A stretch of 7,155 nt of DNA, taken from NCBI GenBank assembly GCA_002707765.1, contig PANV01000010.1, positions 25,699 to 32,853 on the forward strand. The letters are read 5' to 3'. Below, in pieces: positions 1 to 6,044 of this stretch. This stretch comes from Fidelibacterota bacterium (GTDB taxonomy: Bacteria > Fidelibacterota > Marinisomatia > SCGC-AAA003-L08 > D37C17). A model generated the notes under the pieces. That model was given only the letters and a program-made list of their open reading frames with translations, made no database searches and was not told the DNA's origin. The translations under genes were made by a program, and so were the position numbers. How positions within the stretch are numbered: the stretch's first letter is position 1; each line of letters begins with the position of its first letter.

Positions 1-2181
1 CTTGATTTTTCTTACAATTTAGATTCCCAGTTAACTGTAGGTGGTAATAGTCAAGTTTCTCTTTCAATAAATAATTCTGGCTCAATGCCTCTAAACAACG
101 TTATTGCTGAAATAGGCTTAGGAAATGACTTACTAGAATTTGATTCAAATCAATTTTTATTTAATTATATAGGTCAAAATCAATCTGCTTTGTCGGATAA
201 TCAAATTGTATTTTCAGCTTCAACAGATTTAATTAATGGTTCGGTAATACCAGTATCAATTAGTTTAACATCTGATAATGGATTTGAAATGCAATCTATC
301 TTATCTGTTCAAGTTGGAAATGTTACATTAAATGATCCTGTAGGTCCAGATTTACATGGATATTATATCTATGATATGGGTGATACTGGATACCAACTTG
401 CTCCAGAATATGATTGGATTGAAATAGATCCCGATTTTGGAGGGGAGGGTGAAGAACTAGATATAAATGATGGTGGAGATAATTTAGATGATGTTACAAC
501 TATTTCATTACCTTTTACATTTACTTTTTATGGTATTGATTACAATGAAGTTTCGGTTTGTTCAAATGGATGGATATCATTTGGAGAAACAGATATGACT
601 TCTTTTAGAAATTATACATTACCTGGCCCTGGAGGACCTTCTCCAATAGTAGCAGTTTTTTGGGATGATTTAAAGACCACTAATGGTGGTGAGATATATG
701 CTTTTCATGATGAACAAAATAATTCTTTCATAATAGAATGGTCAAATCTTAGAACATTTCTTTCAAATACTACAGAAGCATTTCAAATAATCCTTTATAA
801 TACTGGTAATGAGACACCAACCGGAGATGATGAAATGAAATTACAATATAAAGAATTTAATAATAATAGTATTGGAGATTATCCAGTTGGAAACTATGAT
901 GGTGCTGTTATTCATGGGCAATATTGTACTGTTGGTATTGAAAATCATTCTGGAGATGATGGGTTACAATATACATTTAATAATTCTTACGCAACTGGTG
1001 CTAGAACATTAACAGATCAATCAGCTCTTTTTATTACAACTAGAGGTTCTATACCTTATGCGCAACCACAAGTTTCATATAATCAGCAACAGTTTACTTT
1101 TAACGTTCCTCTGAATGAATCGGATGCAGAAAATCTAATCATAACAAATTCAGGTGAGATTGGTTCAAATTTAGCTTATGAAGTTAGTTCAGCTCCTTAT
1201 CCTGTAAGTTCAAATCAAATTGATTCATATGGATATGCATATATAGATTCAGATTCAGTACAAGATATTATAGATTATAATTGGATTGATATTAGTAACG
1301 AAAACACAGTTTTGGAATTCGAAAATAATGATACTGCTGTTCAAGTTGATATGGGATTTGAGTTTCCTTTTTATTCAGAAAGTTTTTCTCAATGCTTAAT
1401 AAATCCTAATGGATGGATAGGTTTTGAAGAAGACAATAATGGATGGAATAATCAATCATTATTTGATGAAGATACACCAAATGGTTCAATTTTTGGATTT
1501 TGGGACGACTTGAATCCAGCTAATAGTGGTAATGAAGTAGGTTCAGGTGAGGTTAAGTATCATACTAATGGTCAACGTCTGGTAGTATGGTTTGATAATG
1601 TCATTCATTGGACAAATGTTGAAAGAATATATAATTTTCAAATTGTTATAAATAATAATGGTTTAATTCAACTTAATTATTCTAATATGATTGGAGATAC
1701 AGAATCTGCAACAGTTGGAATAAAATCATTTGATGGCTTGAATGGTTTACAGGTCGTTTATAATGACAGTTATATAAGTGATAATTTATCAGTTGAATTT
1801 AATACTGCAAATTGGCTTTCTGTAGATTTTGTTTCAGGTAATGACCAGCTTACTGATGGTACATCTGCAATATATGCTATAAATGTTAATACGACTGGTA
1901 TGGAAGAAGGTACATATAATGCATACGTGATTAATAATACTAATGCGTCAGTAGATTTCGATGCTATACCAATAACACTAAATACTCAAGGTAGTTTCTT
2001 GATTGGAGATTTAAATCAAGATAGCGTTTTAGATATCATAGATGTTGTTAGCTTAGTATCAATAATTATGGGTAATGTAGATATAACAAGTTTAGATCAA
2101 TTAGTTGGTGATTTAAATGGTGATACGTTTTTGAATGTTCAAGATATTATCTTGTTAGTTGGAATTATTTTGAGTAACTAA
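1..2181 (+). CDS. Secreted multidomain beta-sandwich protein with C-terminal dockerin-like module (5' partial)
   Basis: The reading frame is open from base 1, so the gene begins upstream; the first in-frame ATG at 85 is internal because the preceding 28 codons continue the same domain. Fragment numbering (726 residues): about 1-108 is the end of an Ig-like beta-sandwich of CARDB/NEW3 type; 137-346 and 426-602 are two diverged copies of one beta-rich domain sharing F-x-FY, NGWI-x-F, FWDDL and a late VGI...GLQ...N-SY motif; about 353-403 and 605-660 are linkers resembling BACON/Hydin-type repeats (NWLSVDF, then GTYNAYV). Residues 668-726 hold two EF-hand-like loops, DLNQDSVLDIID and DLNGDTFLNVQD, each with D/N at positions 1, 3, 5, 9 and 12 and a hydrophobic helix after, as in type I dockerins. 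It is rich in Asn, Asp, Tyr and Ser. No catalytic domain is visible. Similar tails occur on secreted peptidases (C25 gingipain-like, S8), so the missing N-terminus may be enzymatic; this is inference. It is certainly a real gene; its function is unknown. Confidence 0.85.
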   Translation, partial: LDFSYNLDSQLTVGGNSQVSLSINNSGSMPLNNVIAEIGLGNDLLEFDSNQFLFNYIGQNQSALSDNQIVFSASTDLINGSVIPVSISLTSDNGFEMQSILSVQVGNVTLNDPVGPDLHGYYIYDMGDTGYQLAPEYDWIEIDPDFGGEGEELDINDGGDNLDDVTTISLPFTFTFYGIDYNEVSVCSNGWISFGETDMTSFRNYTLPGPGGPSPIVAVFWDDLKTTNGGEIYAFHDEQNNSFIIEWSNLRTFLSNTTEAFQIILYNTGNETPTGDDEMKLQYKEFNNNSIGDYPVGNYDGAVIHGQYCTVGIENHSGDDGLQYTFNNSYATGARTLTDQSALFITTRGSIPYAQPQVSYNQQQFTFNVPLNESDAENLIITNSGEIGSNLAYEVSSAPYPVSSNQIDSYGYAYIDSDSVQDIIDYNWIDISNENTVLEFENNDTAVQVDMGFEFPFYSESFSQCLINPNGWIGFEEDNNGWNNQSLFDEDTPNGSIFGFWDDLNPANSGNEVGSGEVKYHTNGQRLVVWFDNVIHWTNVERIYNFQIVINNNGLIQLNYSNMIGDTESATVGIKSFDGLNGLQVVYNDSYISDNLSVEFNTANWLSVDFVSGNDQLTDGTSAIYAINVNTTGMEEGTYNAYVINNTNASVDFDAIPITLNTQGSFLIGDLNQDSVLDIIDVVSLVSIIMGNVDITSLDQLVGDLNGDTFLNVQDIILLVGIILSN
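409..1806 (+). repeat. Diverged tandem domain duplication inside the secreted protein
   Basis: Two protein-level copies lie at about 409-1038 and 1276-1806. Each opens with Y-[DN]-WI-[ED]-I and then shows in the same order PFTFTFYG/FEFPFY, NGWISFG/NGWIGFE, VFWDDL/GFWDDL, a buried-strand segment (FIIEWSN/LVVWFDN), FQI plus a hydrophobic pair (FQIIL/FQIVI), LQYKEF/LNYSNM, TVGI and GLQYTFNNSY/GLQVVYNDSY. Copy 1 is longer, mainly from acidic insertions near its start and before its last strands. The DNA copies are too diverged to be a recent duplication. The fold is probably an all-beta lectin-like or adhesion sandwich; the family name is uncertain. Confidence 0.8.
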
Positions 2182-2188
2182 ATTTTTT

Positions 2189-3583
2189 TTAAAGTTCTTT
2201 TAAATCTGATAATAATTTAATCAACATATCTTTTGCATCACCAAATACCATGATTGAATTATCATATCCAAACAATTCGTTTTGAACCCCAGCAAAACCA
2301 GTGTTCATAGTACGTTTATTAATAATTACTGTTCTAGCTTTATCAACATTTAAAATAGGCATACCATAAATTGGACTTGATTTATCTGATCTTGCTGCTG
2401 GATTTACAACATCATTTGCACCCAAAACAATAGCAACATCACAATCTTCAAATTCTGGATTTATTTCATCGAGGTCTTTAAGTTGCTCATAAGGGATATT
2501 AGCTTCTGCTAAAAGAACATTCATATGCCCAGGCATTCTACCAGCTACTGGATGAATTGCATATAATACATTTTTACCTTTATCTTCAAGGAACTCAGCA
2601 ACTTCTCTAATTGCATGCTGTGCTTGTGCAACAGCCAGACCATATCCAGGTACAACAATTATTTTTTCTGCAGCATCAAAAATCATGGCTGCTTCTTCTG
2701 TAGAATAACTCTTTATATTAACTTGTTTTCCATCTGTAGATCCACTTTCTACTTCACCACCAACAGCTCCAAAGATTACATTTGAAAGTGAGCGATTCAT
2801 ACCTTTGCACATTATTTGAGTAAGAATCATACCAGATGCTCCAACTAAACTACCACATATAATAAGAGCATTACCTGCTGATGGATTATTTGAGACCAAA
2901 ACAAAACCAGTCATTGCAGCCGCAATGCCTGAATATGAGTTGAGTAGTGAAATCACAACTGGCATATCAGCACCACCTATGGGAATAACCAAGAGTATAC
3001 CTAGTAATGAAGCTAAGATAATAATAGTGTAAAGTGAATTTAGACCATAGGTTGGAATCATATAAGTTGCAACAATTACGCAAAAAGCTAAGAATCCATT
3101 AAAAAGTTGTTGTCCTGGAAAAGTTATAGGCTTTGTTGAAATTAAGCCTTGGAGCTTACCAAATGCAATTAAGCTTCCTGTTAATGTTAATGTACCTATT
3201 AGTACGCTAAGTGAGACTGAAATTATTAAAATTAGTGATGGGTCAAGTGAAAGGTTAACTAAGCTTTCACTACCTAAAAATTCAGATGATGCAACTAAGG
3301 CTGACGCACCTCCACCAAAACCGTTAAAAATTGCAACTAGTTGAGGCATTTGGGTCATCTCAACTTTAATCGCAAAGAATGCTCCAATGATTGAACCTAT
3401 TATCATTGCAATTGTTATCATTTTTAAATCTAAATTAGTACCTGTATATACAGTTGCTACTATAGCAATCAACATTCCAATGGAAGCAATAATATTTCCA
3501 TTTCTTGCAGTTTTTGGATGACTTAACATTTTAAGTCCGTAAATAAAACAAATCGCTGATACTAAATAAGATATATCTTTCAT
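2189..3583 (-). CDS. pntB: NAD(P) transhydrogenase subunit beta PntB
   Basis: This is the membrane plus NADP(H)-binding subunit of proton-translocating transhydrogenase, which couples proton entry to hydride transfer from NADH to NADP+. At 464 residues it is the normal family length. Residues 1 to about 265 are the hydrophobic dII domain with many membrane segments; KVEMTQMPQLVA (73-84), IGGADMPVV (202-210, Asp206) and NSYSG (215-219, Asn215) match the E. coli channel motifs around Asp213 and Asn222. After a linker, dIII (about 290-464) has the NADP-site motifs PGYGLAVAQAQ (312-322), HPVAGRMPGHMNVLLAEA (344-361), GANDVVNPAA (388-397), KRTMNTGFAGVQN (423-435) and FGDAK (447-451). The residue aligned with E. 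coli beta-His91 is Asn87. Its ATG directly follows the pntAB stop, with AAGGA five bases upstream, so it is translated from the same transcript. It converges on the secreted-protein gene with only 7 bases between stops. Confidence 0.97.
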   Translation of the reverse strand: MKDISYLVSAICFIYGLKMLSHPKTARNGNIIASIGMLIAIVATVYTGTNLDLKMITIAMIIGSIIGAFFAIKVEMTQMPQLVAIFNGFGGGASALVASSEFLGSESLVNLSLDPSLILIISVSLSVLIGTLTLTGSLIAFGKLQGLISTKPITFPGQQLFNGFLAFCVIVATYMIPTYGLNSLYTIIILASLLGILLVIPIGGADMPVVISLLNSYSGIAAAMTGFVLVSNNPSAGNALIICGSLVGASGMILTQIMCKGMNRSLSNVIFGAVGGEVESGSTDGKQVNIKSYSTEEAAMIFDAAEKIIVVPGYGLAVAQAQHAIREVAEFLEDKGKNVLYAIHPVAGRMPGHMNVLLAEANIPYEQLKDLDEINPEFEDCDVAIVLGANDVVNPAARSDKSSPIYGMPILNVDKARTVIINKRTMNTGFAGVQNELFGYDNSIMVFGDAKDMLIKLLSDLKEL

Positions 3584-3853
3584 CTATTTCCTTTTAAACA
3601 TTTTTAACATTCTATCCGTAACCATAAATCCTCCCACAACATTTATCATTGCAAAGATTACTGAAGCAAAACCAAGCCACATACCTAAATCACCTTTGAG
3701 GTTTGTAGCTAAAATAGCACCAATAATTGCGATTCCTGAAATTGCATTTGAACCAGACATGAGAGGTGTGTGCAGTGTTGGTGGAACTTTTGTTATTATC
3801 TCAAAGCCTACAAAAACAGCTAAAATGAAAATAGTTATTGTAGTAATATCCAT
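3584..3853 (-). CDS. pntAB: NAD(P) transhydrogenase subunit alpha part 2 (membrane) PntAB
   Basis: This small integral membrane subunit supplies the first dII helices, which in E. coli are the C-terminal end of a single PntA chain. It has 89 residues with three predicted membrane segments (about 5-20, 38-52, 58-77). The diagnostic stretch KVPPTLHTPLMSGSNAISG (22-40) and the NVVGGFMVTDRMLKMF end (71-86) are strongly conserved in the family. Three-subunit transhydrogenases, as in Rhodospirillum rubrum and Thermus, keep this as a separate gene, and some homologues are longer (about 100-140 residues) because of N-terminal extensions. The only histidine is His28 in LHTPLMS; the position that carries the membrane histidine in the Thermus subunit (SNFIHG) is Ser39 here. 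The start is set by a GAGGAG ribosome binding site nine bases upstream and by zero spacing from the pntAA stop. Confidence 0.96.
   Translation of the reverse strand: MDITTITIFILAVFVGFEIITKVPPTLHTPLMSGSNAISGIAIIGAILATNLKGDLGMWLGFASVIFAMINVVGGFMVTDRMLKMFKRK
3589..3593 (-). promoter_or_regulatory. Ribosome binding site of pntB inside the pntAB end
   Basis: AAGGA on the minus strand lies five bases before the pntB ATG, within the last codons (Lys-Arg-Lys) of pntAB. The junction reads TAG directly followed by ATG, so the site fixes the pntB start and suggests coupled translation. Confidence 0.75.
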
Positions 3854-4993
3854 TTATTTCTGCTCCTCTTTTAAAAATTTGCTTAGAATCTCATTGTTAA
3901 CTTCTCCATTATTAAGAATAAGAGAACCGTTTGTTATTTCATCTTCAAGATTTAGTGGATTCTCACCATTGTATATATGATTGAAAAGATTAAACAAATT
4001 TTTTGCATAAAGTTGGCTTGCGTCTTGTGCCATTGTACTTGGCAAATATGATCTACCATCTATAATGACATCTTTATGACTGATTATTTCATCACATTTT
4101 GTGAGTTCACAATTTCCACCATTAACTGCGGCTAAATCAATTATGGCAGAACCAGGCTGCATGCTTTCAACCATTTCTTTATTAATTAAAATAGGAGCGG
4201 GTTTCTCTGGTATTAATGCAGTTGAAATTATAATATCCATACTTTTAATAGTTTCATTAATCAATTCAGCTTGTTTTTGCTTGTAATCATCAGATACTTC
4301 TTTAGCATATCCTCCCTCACCAACACCTTCATCAGAATCACTTTCAACTTCTATAAAATTTGCTCCTAAGCTTTCAACTTGTTCTTTAACAACAGGCCTA
4401 ACATCAAATGCATAAACTTGAGCACCCATTCTTTTGGCGTTGGCAATTGCAGCTAACCCAGCAACTCCTGCACCTAATATTAAAACTTTTGCAGGCTTAA
4501 TTGTGCCAGCTGCAGTCATTAATAATGGCATGTATTTAGAAATATGATCAGCACCTATAATTGTTGCCTTATATCCTGCAATATTACTTTGTGAACTTAA
4601 TGCATCCATATTTTGTGCAAGGGTAGTTCTTGGAATGTGACTCATAGATAAAATAGATAATTTACTATTAATATAATGAGGAATGTTTTTTACTTCATCT
4701 TTGATTTGAAAAAATGAAACAACAGTTGAGTTACTTTTAATTTGCTTAATTTCGCTTTCATTTGGAGGATTTACTTTAAAAAGAATATCGCTTTCCTTTA
4801 AAACATCTGCAGATGATTTTGCAATTTTTGCACCAGCATTTTTGTATAAAGAATCACTATAAAAAGAATTATCTCCAGAACCTGATTCAATTATAACTGA
4901 GTGTTCATTTTTTAATAATTTTTTTACTATTTCTGGAGTTATCGAAACTCTAGATTCGTATTTCTGAACTTCTTTAATAATTCCGATTATCAT
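3854..4993 (-). CDS. pntAA: NAD(P) transhydrogenase subunit alpha part 1 (NAD-binding) PntAA
   Basis: This is the soluble, membrane-attached dI domain that binds NAD(H) and exchanges hydride with PntB dIII. It has 379 residues, close to the R. rubrum subunit, and lacks the membrane tail of the E. coli fused PntA. The N-terminal AlaDh/PNT domain contains PRTTLAQNMDALSSQSNIAG (121-140), including Arg122 and Gln127, equivalent to R. rubrum Arg127 and Gln132, which contact NAD and the nicotinamide site. The Rossmann core has GAGVAGL (174-180) and the acidic end of the next strand, AFDVRP (Asp197). The mobile loop GGYAKE (227-232, Tyr229), LIPEKPAP (260-267), DLAAVNGGNCELT (286-298) and DASQLYAKNL (324-333) are all family hallmarks. 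It is the first gene of the operon. No clear Shine-Dalgarno sequence precedes the ATG; the 20 bases upstream are AT-rich with no AGG or GAG. Confidence 0.97.
   Translation of the reverse strand: MIIGIIKEVQKYESRVSITPEIVKKLLKNEHSVIIESGSGDNSFYSDSLYKNAGAKIAKSSADVLKESDILFKVNPPNESEIKQIKSNSTVVSFFQIKDEVKNIPHYINSKLSILSMSHIPRTTLAQNMDALSSQSNIAGYKATIIGADHISKYMPLLMTAAGTIKPAKVLILGAGVAGLAAIANAKRMGAQVYAFDVRPVVKEQVESLGANFIEVESDSDEGVGEGGYAKEVSDDYKQKQAELINETIKSMDIIISTALIPEKPAPILINKEMVESMQPGSAIIDLAAVNGGNCELTKCDEIISHKDVIIDGRSYLPSTMAQDASQLYAKNLFNLFNHIYNGENPLNLEDEITNGSLILNNGEVNNEILSKFLKEEQK
3863..3868 (-). promoter_or_regulatory. Ribosome binding site of pntAB inside the pntAA end
   Basis: GAGGAG on the minus strand lies nine bases before the pntAB ATG, encoded within the KEEQK end of pntAA. 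The junction reads TAA directly followed by ATG. This is a strong Shine-Dalgarno match and confirms the pntAB start. Confidence 0.8.
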
Positions 4994-5081
4994 TTTTTAG
5001 CAAATTAATTTGTTTTAACAGCCGTAAATTTACAATACAAATTGTTTTAAATAAAAAGTAATAATACAGATAATATATATA
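4994..5081. promoter_or_regulatory. Divergent intergenic region between pntAA and the hydrolase gene
   Basis: This 88-base, very AT-rich gap must carry the promoter of the pnt operon leftwards and probably that of the hydrolase rightwards. Rightward, TAATAT at 5071-5076 resembles a -10 box but sits only a few bases from the GTG start and has no well-spaced -35. Leftward I see only AT-rich -10-like words and no confident pair. A perfect 12-base palindrome, CAAATTAATTTG, lies at 5001-5012, 8-19 bases upstream of the pntAA ATG; in DNA this AT-rich that can occur by chance. Confidence 0.45.
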
Positions 5082-5696
5082 GTGTCTCTAAAATTTACAC
5101 AAGTTGGTAGTGAAAACTTTGAAAAAATAATCATTTTTATTCATGGATGGAAGGGTAATAAAGATAGTTTTAAAAGTTTATCATCTATAATAAATATTCC
5201 AAAAACTAAATGGTATTTTCCACAAGCACCATATGAAATGGATATTTCTTTAAATCAATTTTCTTGGTCTTTTCAAAATCCTGATGGATCATATGAAGTA
5301 GAGGAAACAGTCCAAAAATTTAATATTTTCTTAAAAAATGAAATTTTATCTAAAATTGATTCAAAAAAAGTTTTCTTTATTGGCTTTTCCCAAGGTGCAA
5401 CAATTTGCTATGAGTTAATACTGCAAATGAAATATCCATGGGGAGGAGTATTCCCAGTAGCAGGATTTAAAAGAGATAAAAATTCTTTTTTTACAATTAA
5501 TGAAAATCAGATTAATACACCTGTTATTATTGGCCATGGAATAAAAGACGATGTTATTCCAATCTCGTCATCAGAGGTAATTTTCAAAGAGTTAAAACAA
5601 AAAAATAATAATGTTTTTTTAGAAAAATTTAATGGTGGTCATAAAATAAGCATTAATTATTTGAAGAAAATTCAAGAAATAATACATAAATATTAA
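5082..5696 (+). CDS. Alpha/beta hydrolase, carboxylesterase/phospholipase type
   Basis: The 204-residue protein is a compact single-domain serine hydrolase of the Abhydrolase_2 (PF02230-like) kind, the usual size for bacterial carboxylesterases and lysophospholipases. Visible features in order are the oxyanion-hole strand IIIFIHGWKGN (16-26), the YFPQAP segment (45-50) typical of this family, the nucleophile elbow GFSQG (101-105, Ser103), the acid region GHGIKDDVIP (151-160, probably Asp156) and the catalytic His187 in NGGHK. There is no signal peptide, so it should be cytoplasmic. The substrate is probably a short acyl ester, but it cannot be read from sequence. The start is GTG: the frame is open only back to 5055, contains no ATG upstream of 5082, and the protein begins one short segment before the first strand as expected. 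No Shine-Dalgarno is visible, so translation may be leaderless or weak. It is divergent from pnt, and there is no evidence that they share a function. Confidence 0.9.
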   Translation: MSLKFTQVGSENFEKIIIFIHGWKGNKDSFKSLSSIINIPKTKWYFPQAPYEMDISLNQFSWSFQNPDGSYEVEETVQKFNIFLKNEILSKIDSKKVFFIGFSQGATICYELILQMKYPWGGVFPVAGFKRDKNSFFTINENQINTPVIIGHGIKDDVIPISSSEVIFKELKQKNNNVFLEKFNGGHKISINYLKKIQEIIHKY

Positions 5697-5851
5697 GAAT
5701 ACTTACATATTCTTTCGCATTAGTAAGGATTGCTTAAGATAATATTTGATGTTAAAATATTGAAAATCATGCACTTACAAAAATTAAATTATTCAATAGT
5801 TAAAGTATTACATTAAATAGTTTGTTTATTTGATTTAGTTTTTTGTAATAT
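5697..5851. other. AT-rich non-coding stretch after the hydrolase gene
   Basis: No gene is visible; the longest ATG frames are about 15 codons and lack ribosome binding sites. The last 90 bases before the island, 5761-5850, are about 17 percent GC. A purely A/T inverted repeat (AATATTT at 5741-5747, AAATATT at 5755-5761) and a short CTTAC/GTAAG pair are present, but neither looks like a real terminator. Near its right end, TTGTTT (5822-5827), an 18-base gap and TAATAT (5846-5851) could form an upstream promoter for the porin leader. Confidence 0.5.
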
Positions 5852-5910
5852 TAGCCAGGTATTGGGGCTCATCAAGGCTAGTTTATGCTTGCTCATCGTC
5901 GGAAGTTAGT
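5852..5910 (+). other. GC-richer non-coding island upstream of the porin gene
   Basis: This 59-base segment is about 47 percent GC (28 of 59) against about 17 percent in the 90 bases just upstream. It contains TAGCC (5852-5856) pairing with GGCTA (5876-5880), and a 7-base direct repeat GCTCATC at 5867-5873 and 5891-5897. It overlaps the -35 of the downstream promoter candidate. It could be a regulator binding region or, if transcribed from the TAATAT box ending at 5851, the first part of a structured leader RNA. It does not match any RNA family I recognise. Confidence 0.4.
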
Positions 5911-5917
5911 ATAAAAT
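5889..5917 (+). promoter_or_regulatory. Candidate sigma-70-type promoter of the porin gene
   Basis: TTGCTC (5889-5894) is separated by 17 bases from TAAAAT (5912-5917), within TATAAAAT at 5910-5917. Spacing is ideal and the match to TTGACA/TATAAT is good at the key positions. Transcription would start near 5924, giving a leader of roughly 120 bases. Confidence 0.5.
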
Positions 5918-5933
5918 ACACCCCCAAAAAAAT

Positions 5934-5960
5934 ACTGTGGAACTTTTTAAGAACCACAGT
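5934..5960 (+). promoter_or_regulatory. Leader hairpin 1 of the porin mRNA
   Basis: ACTGTGG (5934-5940) pairs perfectly with CCACAGT (5954-5960). Inside it, CTT and AAG can add three pairs across a symmetric AA/AA internal loop, with a TTT loop. No T-run follows, so it is not an intrinsic terminator. It could stabilise the mRNA 5' end, or act as a DNA operator just downstream of the transcription start. Confidence 0.5.
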
Positions 5961-5983
5961 CGTTTATAACCTGTAATTAAGTT

Positions 5984-6005
5984 TGTGCCTGTTTTTTTGG
6001 GCACA
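5984..6005 (+). promoter_or_regulatory. Leader hairpin 2 of the porin mRNA
   Basis: TGTGCC (5984-5989) pairs with GGCACA (6000-6005) around a T-rich 10-base loop. The 3' arm overlaps CACAGT (6002-6007), which could instead pair with ACTGTG of hairpin 1 (5934-5939), so two exclusive folds are possible on paper. It ends 25 bases before the ribosome binding site and does not cover it. Confidence 0.4.
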
Positions 6006-6030
6006 GTTGGTAAAAGAAAAAAAAACAAAT

Positions 6031-6035
6031 GGAGA
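6031..6035 (+). promoter_or_regulatory. Ribosome binding site fixing the porin start
   Basis: GGAGA lies nine bases before the ATG at 6045. It decides between that ATG and the in-frame ATG at 5985: the latter has no ribosome binding site and would put a charged 20-residue extension in front of a clear signal peptide. Confidence 0.8.
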
Positions 6036-6044
6036 ATAACAAAC

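Noticed and set aside
3696..3980. Plus-strand open frame over pntAB and pntAA
   Set aside because: It is antisense to two strongly conserved transhydrogenase genes; a shadow frame.
5001..5012. Perfect palindrome CAAATTAATTTG as an operator
   Set aside because: It is almost entirely A/T and palindromes of this size should occur several times by chance in such a window; mentioned only as part of the intergenic region.
5741..5761. A/T-only inverted repeat as a terminator for the hydrolase gene
   Set aside because: The stem has no G-C pairs and no T-run follows; such pairs are expected by chance in DNA this AT-rich.
5885..5914. Nine-codon open frame (MLAHRRKLV) with AAGG seven bases upstream, as a possible leader peptide
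   Set aside because: It is very short, overlaps the promoter candidate, has no attenuator-like terminator behind it and could easily arise by chance.
5985..6044. 20-residue N-terminal extension of the porin from an upstream in-frame ATG
   Set aside because: It has no ribosome binding site, is highly charged and would precede a complete signal peptide; the ATG at 6045 has a good GGAGA.
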